From Sphingomonas profundi (GTDB lineage Bacteria; Pseudomonadota; Alphaproteobacteria; Sphingomonadales; Sphingomonadaceae): DNA of 64,000 bases. The stretch is taken from the NCBI RefSeq assembly GCF_009739515.1, contig NZ_CP046535.1:2170001-2234000 (forward strand). Reading direction: 5' to 3'. The notes under the pieces are model-generated. The model saw only the letters and a program-made list of their open reading frames with translations. It did no database searches and was not told the DNA's origin. The position numbers and the translations under genes are program-made. Below are positions 25,438 through 33,651 of this stretch, in pieces (position 1 is the first letter of the stretch; each line of letters opens with the position of its first letter).

Positions 25438-26471
25438 GCCGCGAGCCTTGCCACGCCCGCGTCGAGCAGCCCCTGCCGCCCCATGCTGTGCGCGACGATC
25501 GATTCGACGAGCGACGCGTGATCGATGCCGAGCGACGCCGCGGACCGCGAGATCGTCTTCTGCGACCAGAGATTGCACGACAGGTTCACCTCCATGAAGT
25601 GGAGCGCTCCGGTCGCCGGATCGAAGCGGAACTCGATGCGGCCATAGTCGAACGGCCACAGCTCGCGGACCAGCGCCCGCGCATGCTGCTCCAGCCGCGC
25701 GACGAGGGCGGGGTCCTCCACCGGCACCAGCGGATCCGGCCCGCTCGCCACGAGGCTACGCTTCTCCTCGTAGGAGCGGGGGCCGCCCAGCGCATCGGGC
25801 AGATAGGCCATCGGCGGCAGCAGCCACGGCTCCGCCGCCGCGCCGCCGATCACCGGCACGGCGATGTCGAGCAGCGGGGCGTACCGCTCCACGATCACGT
25901 CGTGGCCGGCCTGCTGCAGCGCCTCCACATGGTCGCGCGCCTCGGCCCAGGCGGAGACGATCCGCACCCCCCACGATGCGGAGGAGGCGTTCGGCTTCAC
26001 CACCAGCCGCTCGGCGCGGAAGGGCGGCGGCAGGATGGCGCCGGTGCCGCGACGATAGACCTGCCAGTCCATCGTCGGCACGCCCTGCGCGCGCGCCGCC
26101 ACCTTCGCCAGATGCTTATCGTCGGCCAGCCCGCGCACGATCGCGCTGGCGCCCAGGCATGGCAGGCCGTGGCGGGCGAACAGCAGCGGCGCCAGCATCT
26201 CGCTGTTCTGGAAGCCGGCGCGGTTCAGCAGCGGGATCGCGAAATCGGCGTCCGGCCGGTCCAAGATCGCCGCGTAATCGTCGCGCGGGATCACGTGCAG
26301 GCCGATCCGCTCCAAGGTGGTGCGCAGTTCGTGATGGTAGACGGCGTGGTTGCCGTCCGTCGCATCCGGCCGGCCGTCGCCGCAGGCATGCTTGGCCAGG
26401 AACAGGATGCGCAGCCGCGCCTTGGCCGCCGGCGGGATCGTCGCACACTCGAAGCGGGGAAGCTCTGGCAT
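25434..26471 (-). CDS. D-Ala-D-Ala ligase-like ATP-grasp protein
   Basis: A 345-residue ATP-grasp enzyme. LRILFLAKHACGDG opens the N-terminal Rossmann part; LADDKHLAKVAARAQGVPT and RLVVKPNASSASWGVRIVS form the ATP-binding region; C-terminal FDYGRIEFRFDPATG and FMEVNLSCNLWSQKTISRSA carry the metal-binding Glu/Asn, as in Ddl. First gene of a coupled four-gene unit; start ATG 26471 gives a 191-base divergent region to the phytase-like gene. A dedicated Ddl for peptidoglycan is less likely given the glycosylation neighbours. Confidence 0.8.
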   Translation of the reverse strand: MPELPRFECATIPPAAKARLRILFLAKHACGDGRPDATDGNHAVYHHELRTTLERIGLHVIPRDDYAAILDRPDADFAIPLLNRAGFQNSEMLAPLLFARHGLPCLGASAIVRGLADDKHLAKVAARAQGVPTMDWQVYRRGTGAILPPPFRAERLVVKPNASSASWGVRIVSAWAEARDHVEALQQAGHDVIVERYAPLLDIAVPVIGGAAAEPWLLPPMAYLPDALGGPRSYEEKRSLVASGPDPLVPVEDPALVARLEQHARALVRELWPFDYGRIEFRFDPATGALHFMEVNLSCNLWSQKTISRSAASLGIDHASLVESIVAHSMGRQGLLDAGVARLAA

Positions 26472-26662
26472 CCCCGCTTCGTAGCCCGCCCGCGCTACCC
26501 GGCGGCGACATGTCGGTTGCAGCTTGACGAACGGACGGTTGCAGCTCGGCGAAGCCCAGGTTGCGCCTCGATTACAGCGACCAGTGCGGGAAGACATCGT
26601 TCATGCGCAGTCAATCTGTCACAATGCCGATCTATCGCGCCCCGATTACTGGGGGATCATCA

Positions 26663-29176
26663 ATGAAAACGTCTTCGCGCCTGCTGGCCGCCGCCGTCCT
26701 GCTCGGCTCCACCACGTCCGCCTTCGCGCAATCGCGCAGCTACACCACGCCCAACATCACCACCCAGGCGGGCGCCGCCTCGGCCACTCTGGGCGGGCAG
26801 ACCTTCGTCAATCAGGGTCTCGTCGGCGTCGGCCGGCTCAGCGCCAACACTCGCGACTTCGCCGGCGAGACGCTCGGCTCCTTCTCCGGCATGGCGCTGG
26901 ATCTCGCCTCGTGGCGGCGCAACGCGGACGGCACCTACAGCGGCAAGATGCGCACCACGCCGGATCGCGGGCCGAACGACGTCGGCCCGTTCGTCGGCTC
27001 CACCGACTATCGCAACCGCGTCCACATCTCCACGCTCACTCTCGCGCCCTATACCGGCACGGCCAATCTGCCGCAGGCGACGTCGTCGCAGAACCAGCTG
27101 ACGATCACGCCCGCCGGCGGCTTCTTCCTGACAGACGCCAGCGGCGCGCCGATGACGGGCAAGGATCCCGGCACCGGCGTGGTCGTGCAGAACGGCGTCT
27201 CGCTGCCCAGCCCGCGCAGCGGCGAGGGCGCCGGCCGCATCAGCCTGGATGCGGAAGGCATCGCCTACGCGCCGGACGGCACCTTCTACGTCTCCGACGA
27301 ATATGCCGCCGGCCTCTATCACTATGATGCAAGCGGCAAGCTGATCGGCGCGATCCAGACGGTGCCGGCGCTGCTGCCGCGCACAGCGGGCGCGATCAAC
27401 TTCAACAGCGTCAACCCGCCCACCACCGGCCGCCGCAACAATCAGGGGCTGGAGGCGGTGTCGATCACGCCGGATGGCACCCGCCTCGTCACCATCCTCC
27501 AGTCGGCCACCGTGCAGGACACCGCCGGCAGCAACCAGGCGACGCGCAACAACACCCGCGTGCTGGTGTACGACATCAGCGGCAACGCCACCCCGGCCAA
27601 CCCGATCGGCCACTACGTGCTGCAGCTGCCGATCTTCACCCAGGCCGGCAACGGCGCCGCGCCCGATCGCACGGCCGCCCAGTCCGAGATGCTGGCGCTC
27701 AACGACAGCCAGTTCCTCGTGCTGGCGCGGGACGGCATCGGTCGCGGCGCGGGCGCGTCGGCGACGAACTCGGCCGTGTTCAAGAGCGTGCTGCTGATCG
27801 ACACCACCGGCGCCACCAACCTCGCCGGCACCACCTACGAGACGAGCACCACGCCGATCGCGACCAACGGCACGCTCGCCAGCGGCATCGTGCCGGTGCA
27901 GCAGGTGGAACTCGTCAACATGCTGAACCCGGTGCAGCTCGGCCGCTTCGGCATGAACCTGAACACCGCTCCCTCCTCCGCCACCTCCCTGTCCGAGAAG
28001 CAGGAGGCGATGGGGCTGGCGCCGGTGCTGCTCGATTCCGCGCCGCAGGATTTCTTCCTGCTGATCGGCAACGACAATGATTTCCAGGCGAGCGAGGGGT
28101 TCATCAACGGCCAGCCGTACAATGCCTCGCTCAGCGGCGCCGGCGGCACGGGCGTGAACGACAGCGTGGTGCTCGTCTACCGGCTGACCCTGCCGACCTA
28201 CATCGATCCCACCGCGCTCGCCGCGATGAAGGTCGGCGCGCCGATCGTGCTGAACACCGCCCGCACGATCGCCAGCGACATCGGCACCGTCGCCGCCACC
28301 CCGGCGATGGAGCGGCTGGGCAGCCTGCGCCGCCTCTCCGATGCCGGCGGCTTCGGCACCGGCATCTCGCTCTGGGCGCAGACGGCGTGGCAGCGGATCA
28401 ACACCACCACCCGCCGCGGCGTCGATCTCTCCCGCGCGGACGGCCTCGCCATCGCCGGCGGCGTCGATTACGGCTTCGGCCCGGCGCGGGTCGGCGTGGC
28501 GGTGGGCCACCAGTCGGCCGACGACAATGGCGGCCCGCTCGCCATCGACGCCAAGGGCACCAGCGTGGCCGTGTACGGCGGCGTGTCGCTGCCGTCCGGC
28601 CTCTACGCGCAGGCCGCCGCCGCCAAGACGGTGCAGCTGGATCTGGACAGGCTCGATCGCGCCGGCGCCTACGGCCTCACCGGCCGCGGCCGCACCGGCG
28701 GCGACGTGTCGACCGCGTCCGGCGAGATCGGCTGGCTGGTGGATCTCGGGCCGGCGCGCGTCGGCCCGTTCGGTGCGGCCGACTATGTCGATACCGAGGT
28801 GGACGGCTATACCGAGACGGGCGCGGCACTCGGCAACGTGGCCTATCAGGATCTCGATTATCGCCGCCTGCGGCTGACGGCCGGCGGTGAGGCGCGGGCG
28901 CACCTGTCCGACATGTTCATCCCCTCCGTCCGCGTCGGCTATACCTGGGAGGACGAGCGCGGCGATCGCGCGGCGATCGTGAAGCTCGCCTCCGCCCAGC
29001 ACAGCCTGGCGACGCAGACGGTGGCGCTCGCCTCCACCGAGCGCGACCATGTCGTCGCCGGCTTCGGCGTGCAGGGGTCGCAGGGACGGCTCGGCTACCG
29101 CTTCGGCGCCGAGGGCCGCTTCGCCCGCGGCGAGGACGATGCGCGGGTGAGCATCGGCATCGGCTTCGCCCTGTAG
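26663..29176 (+). CDS. Phytase-like esterase with C-terminal autotransporter beta-domain
   Basis: An 837-residue protein. ATG 26663 gives a signal peptide ending SAFA. Residues about 60-510 match the esterase-like/phytase beta-propeller domain (SLDAEGIAYAPDGTFYVSDE, NNQGLEAVSITPDGTRLVT, LLIGNDNDF). From about 590 on a 12-stranded-type autotransporter barrel is suggested by repeated GVAVGHQSAD, RVGPFGAADYVDTEVDGY, RVGYTWEDERGD and a C-terminal amphipathic strand; the last residue is Leu rather than the usual Phe/Trp. The propeller would be displayed on the outer surface. A CTGTCAC half-site lies upstream. Neighbour of the type II secretion locus. Confidence 0.85.
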   Translation: MKTSSRLLAAAVLLGSTTSAFAQSRSYTTPNITTQAGAASATLGGQTFVNQGLVGVGRLSANTRDFAGETLGSFSGMALDLASWRRNADGTYSGKMRTTPDRGPNDVGPFVGSTDYRNRVHISTLTLAPYTGTANLPQATSSQNQLTITPAGGFFLTDASGAPMTGKDPGTGVVVQNGVSLPSPRSGEGAGRISLDAEGIAYAPDGTFYVSDEYAAGLYHYDASGKLIGAIQTVPALLPRTAGAINFNSVNPPTTGRRNNQGLEAVSITPDGTRLVTILQSATVQDTAGSNQATRNNTRVLVYDISGNATPANPIGHYVLQLPIFTQAGNGAAPDRTAAQSEMLALNDSQFLVLARDGIGRGAGASATNSAVFKSVLLIDTTGATNLAGTTYETSTTPIATNGTLASGIVPVQQVELVNMLNPVQLGRFGMNLNTAPSSATSLSEKQEAMGLAPVLLDSAPQDFFLLIGNDNDFQASEGFINGQPYNASLSGAGGTGVNDSVVLVYRLTLPTYIDPTALAAMKVGAPIVLNTARTIASDIGTVAATPAMERLGSLRRLSDAGGFGTGISLWAQTAWQRINTTTRRGVDLSRADGLAIAGGVDYGFGPARVGVAVGHQSADDNGGPLAIDAKGTSVAVYGGVSLPSGLYAQAAAAKTVQLDLDRLDRAGAYGLTGRGRTGGDVSTASGEIGWLVDLGPARVGPFGAADYVDTEVDGYTETGAALGNVAYQDLDYRRLRLTAGGEARAHLSDMFIPSVRVGYTWEDERGDRAAIVKLASAQHSLATQTVALASTERDHVVAGFGVQGSQGRLGYRFGAEGRFARGEDDARVSIGIGFAL

Positions 29177-29178
29177 CT

Positions 29179-29192
29179 GTAGCTATAGCTAC
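29179..29192. repeat. 14-base perfect palindrome between convergent genes
   Basis: GTAGCTATAGCTAC immediately after the phytase-like stop and before the end of gspK. Too short for a convincing terminator; noted as the only structure in the gap. Confidence 0.4.
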
Positions 29193-29202
29193 GATCGGCG
29201 GC

Positions 29203-30078
29203 TCAGGACGGGCGGCCGGCCGGGCCGCCCGCAAGCGCCGCCGCGCCGCCCCGCGCGCGGGCGATCACCGCCGCCACCGGCACGCCGTCCACCATGCGCC
29301 GCGCGATCAGGCTGGTGAAATGCTGCGTCGTGTCGCCGATGGTCACGCTGGCGGTGACGCGGAACAGGCTGGAGGTGAAGCCCGCCTGCTGCGGCACGGC
29401 GACATGCGCGTCGGCGAAGTCCTGCGGCGTCAGATAGGTCTGGCGGGTCCGCACCGCGATCAGCTCGTGCGCCTTCATCGGATCGTCGAGCAGGATCGCG
29501 AGCAGCGGCTCGCCGACGGCGTTCAGGTTGATCTTGCCCTCGTGGGGCAGCGCCGTGATCATCGTCGAGAGCCGCGCCGCCACCGTCGGATCGAGGCCGG
29601 CCCGCGCCAGCGGCCGCAGATCGGCGATCGGCCCGGCCAGCCGGATCAGCTCGATCGCGCGGGCGATCTGCTCCGGCGTGAGGCCGGCCGAGAGGCCGAT
29701 GCGGGAGAGCAGCTCGATCGGCCCCGCCTCGCCCGAGATCACCGCATTGACGTTGAAGCGATCCTGCGCGTCGGCGATCGCGAGGGAGAAGGTGCCGCCA
29801 TCGATCGCCACGCCGCGATCGCCGGCGGCCCAGCGCTCGCCGGCATTGTCGCTGTCAGGCCCGGTCAGCAGGTCGCGCCGCAGCGCCACCACCGCCGATG
29901 TCTCGCCGCCGCGCGCGATGGCCTGCGCCCGCGCCGCCTCGCGCATCCGCCCGGCCCGTTGCAGCGCGCCGTCCTCGCCCGAGATCATCAGCATCACGAT
30001 GCCGCTGGCGATCGCCACGAACAGCAGCACGTTGACCAGGATCATGCCCCGCTCGCCGGCATCTGCGCCCCGGCTCAC
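29203..30078 (-). CDS. gspK: Type II secretion minor pseudopilin GspK
   Basis: A 291-residue pseudopilin. Leader MSRGADAGERG followed by MILVNVLLFVAIASGIVMLM; the usual Glu at +5 is absent, as is normal for GspK. The globular part includes DAQDRFNVNAV and GKINLNAVGEPLLA, the calcium-binding/helical insert of GspK. Start is GTG 30078. Tip component of the pseudopilus with GspI and GspJ. Last gene of the reverse arm. Confidence 0.9.
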   Translation of the reverse strand: MSRGADAGERGMILVNVLLFVAIASGIVMLMISGEDGALQRAGRMREAARAQAIARGGETSAVVALRRDLLTGPDSDNAGERWAAGDRGVAIDGGTFSLAIADAQDRFNVNAVISGEAGPIELLSRIGLSAGLTPEQIARAIELIRLAGPIADLRPLARAGLDPTVAARLSTMITALPHEGKINLNAVGEPLLAILLDDPMKAHELIAVRTRQTYLTPQDFADAHVAVPQQAGFTSSLFRVTASVTIGDTTQHFTSLIARRMVDGVPVAAVIARARGGAAALAGGPAGRPS

Positions 30079-30091
30079 GCCGCGCCCCCGC

Positions 30092-30637
30092 TCACGGCCG
30101 CGCCGGCAGCAGCACGACGCGTCGCAGCGTGCCGCTCGGCCCGGGCAGGCCGCCGGCCACCACCATCTCGCCGGCGATGGCGACGGGCCACTCCTTCGCG
30201 CGGGTGGGATCGGGCGGCCAGCGATCGATCCAGCCGGCGCCGCGTTCGTAGAAGCGCCAGCGCAGCGCCGCCACGCCGCCGAGCAGCCGCTGCGGCAACC
30301 CGCCGACCTCGCGCCCGAACATGCCGGCGACCACGCCGTAGCGCACGGGCACGGCGGCCCCGCCGATCAGCGGCGCGGTGCGGCGGAAGGCGAGCGTCGC
30401 GCCGTCGCCCGTCACCGGGCCGTCGGCGATCTGGTCCAGGTCGCTCGTCAGCACGAACATCGCCCGCTGCATGTCGGCCAGCCGCGTCAGCCGCCCGTCG
30501 GTGCGGCTCTGGATGCCGAGCAGCCCGTCCACCATCGCCAGCCCGGCGACCGCGATCAAGCCGAACAGGGCAAGCGAGATCATCAGCTCGATCAGGGTGA
30601 AGCCCGCTTCGCCGATGGGCAGGCGCGCCGCCATCAT
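30092..30637 (-). CDS. gspJ: Type II secretion minor pseudopilin GspJ
   Basis: A 181-residue pseudopilin; prepilin peptidase site after EAG with FTLIELMISLALFGLIAVAGL and Glu at +5. Later WRFYERGAGWIDRWPPD is the GspJ-type conserved region. Start overlaps the stop of the LpoA-like gene (ATGA); 13 bases separate its stop from gspK. Confidence 0.9.
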   Translation of the reverse strand: MMAARLPIGEAGFTLIELMISLALFGLIAVAGLAMVDGLLGIQSRTDGRLTRLADMQRAMFVLTSDLDQIADGPVTGDGATLAFRRTAPLIGGAAVPVRYGVVAGMFGREVGGLPQRLLGGVAALRWRFYERGAGWIDRWPPDPTRAKEWPVAIAGEMVVAGGLPGPSGTLRRVVLLPARP

Positions 30638-31716
30638 GCCCCCGTCAGGCGATCGACCACCTCATACCCGTCCCGCCCGGCGACGAGGATCGCGAGGTCG
30701 CGCGCGGCGCTGCCGTCGGAACGGAAGCGCAGCGCCCCGGCCACGCCCTCGAAGCGCGGCTGCGCCAGAATGGCGGCGCGGTCGATCGGCCCGGCGGCAC
30801 GCAGCGTCTCGGCGATCGCCATGCCGTCCCGCGCCAGCGCCGCGATCAGGCCGGGCGTGCCGCCATGGGCCGAAGCGAACGCCTCGGCGAAGCCGCCGAA
30901 CGCCGCCGGATCGGGGGCGGCGATCCACGCGCCGGCGATCGCCGCCGGTGCCGCATCGTTGGCGGCTAGGCCCAGCAGCTGCACGCCGCCCGGCCCCTGA
31001 CCCTGACCCTGACCCTGACCCTGACCCAGCGCCGCCGCCGCGCGCACCAGCGCGTCGCCGCCTTGCGGCACCAGCACCGCATCGGCGGCGACCGCGCCGT
31101 CCGCCGGCACCGCACCCGCCAGCGTGACGATCTCGATCCCCAGCGACGCCTGCAGCGCCTGCGCCGCCGCCAGCGCCTGCCGCCCCTGATCGTCCGTCGC
31201 GGCCGGCATCGCCACCCGGCGGATGCCGCGCTTGCGGGCATATTGCAGGATCGCCGAAGTGGTCTGCGCCGCCGTCAGCCCCAGCAGGAAGGCGCCGCTC
31301 TCTCGCAGCGCCGCATCGTTGCTGAAGGCCAGCACCGGCACGCGCCCGGCCACCGCCGCCACCACGGGGCGGACATCGGCGGCGAACAGCGGCCCCAGGA
31401 TCAGCCGCGCGCCGCGCTTCGCCGCCGTCCGCGCCGCCGCCGCCGCGCCGTCGGCGGTGTCGATCGCCAGCGGCGGATCGGCGCTTTGCACGAGCATGGT
31501 CGCACGCTGCATGCTAAGCCCCAGCGCCGCCGATGGGCCGGTGAGCGGCACCAGCAGCGCGACCGGCTGCCGCTTCGCGCGGGCGGCCGATGCCATTGGG
31601 GGAAAGAGCGACGATGCAGCGGATAGCGAGAGGGTGGAGCCCAGCAGCCGCAGCAGGGCCCGCCGGTCCGCCAGCCAGTCCCGTTCTCGCTCAGAGCGTT
31701 CCCGCTCAGCGGCCAT
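30634..31716 (-). CDS. LpoA/LivJ-like periplasmic binding protein in the T2SS locus
   Basis: A 360-residue protein of the type I periplasmic-binding fold (penicillin-binding-protein activator/ABC substrate-binding type): VALLVPLTGPSAALGLSMQ, GARLILGPLFAADVRPV, VPVLAFSNDAALRESGAFLLG, EGVAGALRFRSDGSA. The N-terminus has an Arg-rich start and DRRALLRLLGST, a possible Tat-like signal, but no lipobox. A (QG)-repeat near residue 230 comes from a hexanucleotide array. Coupled to gspJ. Role may be peptidoglycan passage of the secretion machine; unproven. Confidence 0.72.
   Translation of the reverse strand: MAAERERSERERDWLADRRALLRLLGSTLSLSAASSLFPPMASAARAKRQPVALLVPLTGPSAALGLSMQRATMLVQSADPPLAIDTADGAAAAARTAAKRGARLILGPLFAADVRPVVAAVAGRVPVLAFSNDAALRESGAFLLGLTAAQTTSAILQYARKRGIRRVAMPAATDDQGRQALAAAQALQASLGIEIVTLAGAVPADGAVAADAVLVPQGGDALVRAAAALGQGQGQGQGQGPGGVQLLGLAANDAAPAAIAGAWIAAPDPAAFGGFAEAFASAHGGTPGLIAALARDGMAIAETLRAAGPIDRAAILAQPRFEGVAGALRFRSDGSAARDLAILVAGRDGYEVVDRLTGA
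30995..31024 (+). repeat. Hexanucleotide array (CCCTGA)5
   Basis: Five perfect tandem copies inside the LpoA-like gene, coding Gln-Gly dipeptides on the minus strand. Copy-number slips would change only the number of QG units and keep the frame. Confidence 0.9.
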
Positions 31717-32411
31717 GGCGCAGGCCCTCCCGGCGGATCGGGCGCTTCGTCGCGCTCGGGATCGTGACGTACGGGATCGCGCTGCTCGCCACCTTACCGG
31801 CCTCGCTGGTGGTGCCGGCCGGCGCGCCGGTGGAGGCGATCGGCGGCACCGTGTGGCGCGGCGACGTGGCGCTGCCCGGCGGCAACCGGGTGGCGTGGGC
31901 GTGGGCGCCGCTGCGCTCGCTCGGCCGGCTCGGTTTCGCCGTGGATCTCGCCGTCACGGGGCCACGGACGGCGCTGGGCGGGAGGGCGCTGCTGCGGCCG
32001 GGCGCCGTGCAGCTGGACAATGTGGCGGGTCGGGCGGACGGGGCGCTGCTGGCGGCCGCGCTGCCCGGCCTGCCCTTCTCCTGCGATCTGGCGCTGGCGG
32101 TTGACGTGCCGCACGCGGCGATCGGCGGCGAGGCGCCGGCGTTTCTCGGCCGCGTGCGCGGCGATCCGGGTACCTGCCGGCCGAAGGCGGGCGGCGCCGC
32201 CACCGCCACCCCGGCGCTGATCGCGACCGGCCGGCAGGAGGGCGCGGACGCACGCATCACCGTGTCGCCGCAGGGGCAGACCCGCACCCGCTTCGTCGAG
32301 GTGCTGCTGGCGCCCGGCGGCGCGCTGAACGTGACGGTGACGGCGGAGGGTGCGCGGGCGCTGCCGTTCGCGGCGCCGGCGGGCGGGATGAGCGTCTCCA
32401 CCGAACTCTGA
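31614..32411 (+). CDS. gspN: Type II secretion protein GspN
   Basis: A 265-residue inner-membrane protein: basic N-terminus, one transmembrane helix (FVALGIVTYGIALLATLPA), then a periplasmic domain with VPAGAPVEAIGGTVWRGDVA, typical of GspN. ATG 31614 is chosen because GGGGGAAAGAG precedes it. The start region overlaps the oppositely oriented LpoA-like gene by about 100 bases, so one of the two starts may be further in. Ends seven bases before the convergent gspF stop. Confidence 0.8.
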   Translation: MQRIARGWSPAAAAGPAGPPASPVLAQSVPAQRPWRRPSRRIGRFVALGIVTYGIALLATLPASLVVPAGAPVEAIGGTVWRGDVALPGGNRVAWAWAPLRSLGRLGFAVDLAVTGPRTALGGRALLRPGAVQLDNVAGRADGALLAAALPGLPFSCDLALAVDVPHAAIGGEAPAFLGRVRGDPGTCRPKAGGAATATPALIATGRQEGADARITVSPQGQTRTRFVEVLLAPGGALNVTVTAEGARALPFAAPAGGMSVSTEL

Positions 32412-32418
32412 GGCATCG

Positions 32419-33651
32419 TCACATCGCCACCAGATTGTTGAGGTTGATGATCGGCAGCAGGATGGCCAGCACCATCAGCAGCACCAGCCCGCCCATCATC
32501 AGCAGCACCCCGGGCTCGACGAGGCCGACGATCGTCGCCACCAGCGCCTCCAGCTCGCGCTCCAGCTCGGCGGCGGCGCGGGCGAGCGCGGGGCCGAGCC
32601 GGCCGCTGCTCTCCCCGCTCGCCACGATCGCCACCAGCATGGAGGGGAAGATCGCCGCCTCCGCCATCGCCGCCTGCAGGCTCGCCCCCTCGCGCACGCG
32701 GGCCGCCACCGCCAGGCAGCGCGCGCGGATGCGGCGGTTGGGCACCACGGCGGCGGCGGCGGCCAGCGCCTCCACCAGCGGCACGGCGCTCTGCACCAGG
32801 GTGGCCAGGCTGCCGGCGAAGCGCGCCGCATTGTGCTGGCGGCTGAACCGGGCGAACGGCCAGCGCGTGGCGAGCACCTCGTCCGCCCGCAGCCGGTTCG
32901 CCGGCACCGTCAGCCAACGCCGCGCGACGAGGCCGCCCACCAGCAGCGCGATCAGCATGACGAGGCCGTAGCGCTGCAACCCGGCGCTAAGGCCGATCAG
33001 CGCGCGGGTGAGGAACGGCAGCGTCGCCCCGCGCGAGATGAACACGCGGACGATATCCGGCACGACGTAGACAAGCAGCAGCCCCATCATCGCCATCGAT
33101 ACGACGGCCAGCAGCGCCGGGTACAGCAGAGCCAGCTGCACCTTCTGCTGGTTGCGGTGGCGCCCCTCGACGAAGTCGGCGAGGTGCGCCAGCACGTCGG
33201 CCAGCCGGCCGGAATGCTCACCCGCCGCCACAGAGGCGCGATAATATTCGGGAAAGGTGCCGGGGTGCAGCGCCAGCGCGCCGGCGAAGCTGCGTCCGTC
33301 CAATATGGCGCCGCGGATGTCCACCAGCAGCGCGTTCAGCGCGGGCGCATCGCCCTGCTGGGCGGTGAGGCGCAGCGCCTCCTCGATATTGATGTCGCTG
33401 CTGACCAGGGTGGAGATCTGCCGCGTGACGGTGGCGAGCGCGCGCGCGCCGATCCGCCCGCCGCGCCGCCGGAACAGCGGCCGCGCCGTGGCGGAGCCGG
33501 CGCCGCCGCCGGTCGACGTCGCCTCCACCGAGAGCGGCAGCAGCGCCCGTTCGCGCAGCGCGGCGCGCGCGGCGGGCGCGCTCGACGCCTCCAGCACGCC
33601 GCGCCGGGCGATCCCGGCCGCATCCACGGCGCGCCACGCGAAGGCCGGCAT
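32419..33651 (-). CDS. gspF: Type II secretion inner-membrane platform protein GspF
   Basis: A 410-residue polytopic protein with two cytoplasmic helical bundles and three transmembrane regions. Motifs: FAWRAVDAAGIARRGVLEA, FPEYYRASVAAGEHSGRL and its repeat FPSMLVAIVASGESSGRLG, C-terminal LLPIINLNNLVAM. ATG overlaps the gspE stop by one base. Confidence 0.95.
   Translation of the reverse strand: MPAFAWRAVDAAGIARRGVLEASSAPAARAALRERALLPLSVEATSTGGGAGSATARPLFRRRGGRIGARALATVTRQISTLVSSDINIEEALRLTAQQGDAPALNALLVDIRGAILDGRSFAGALALHPGTFPEYYRASVAAGEHSGRLADVLAHLADFVEGRHRNQQKVQLALLYPALLAVVSMAMMGLLLVYVVPDIVRVFISRGATLPFLTRALIGLSAGLQRYGLVMLIALLVGGLVARRWLTVPANRLRADEVLATRWPFARFSRQHNAARFAGSLATLVQSAVPLVEALAAAAAVVPNRRIRARCLAVAARVREGASLQAAMAEAAIFPSMLVAIVASGESSGRLGPALARAAAELERELEALVATIVGLVEPGVLLMMGGLVLLMVLAILLPIINLNNLVAM

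Noticed and set aside
26516-26547. Repeated GTTGCAGCT upstream of the phytase-like gene
   Set aside because: Two short copies at non-helical spacing; no link to a known regulator.
26660-29050. 796-codon antisense frame opposite the phytase-like autotransporter
   Set aside because: Same GC-skew effect; no recognisable motif, signal or ribosome binding site.
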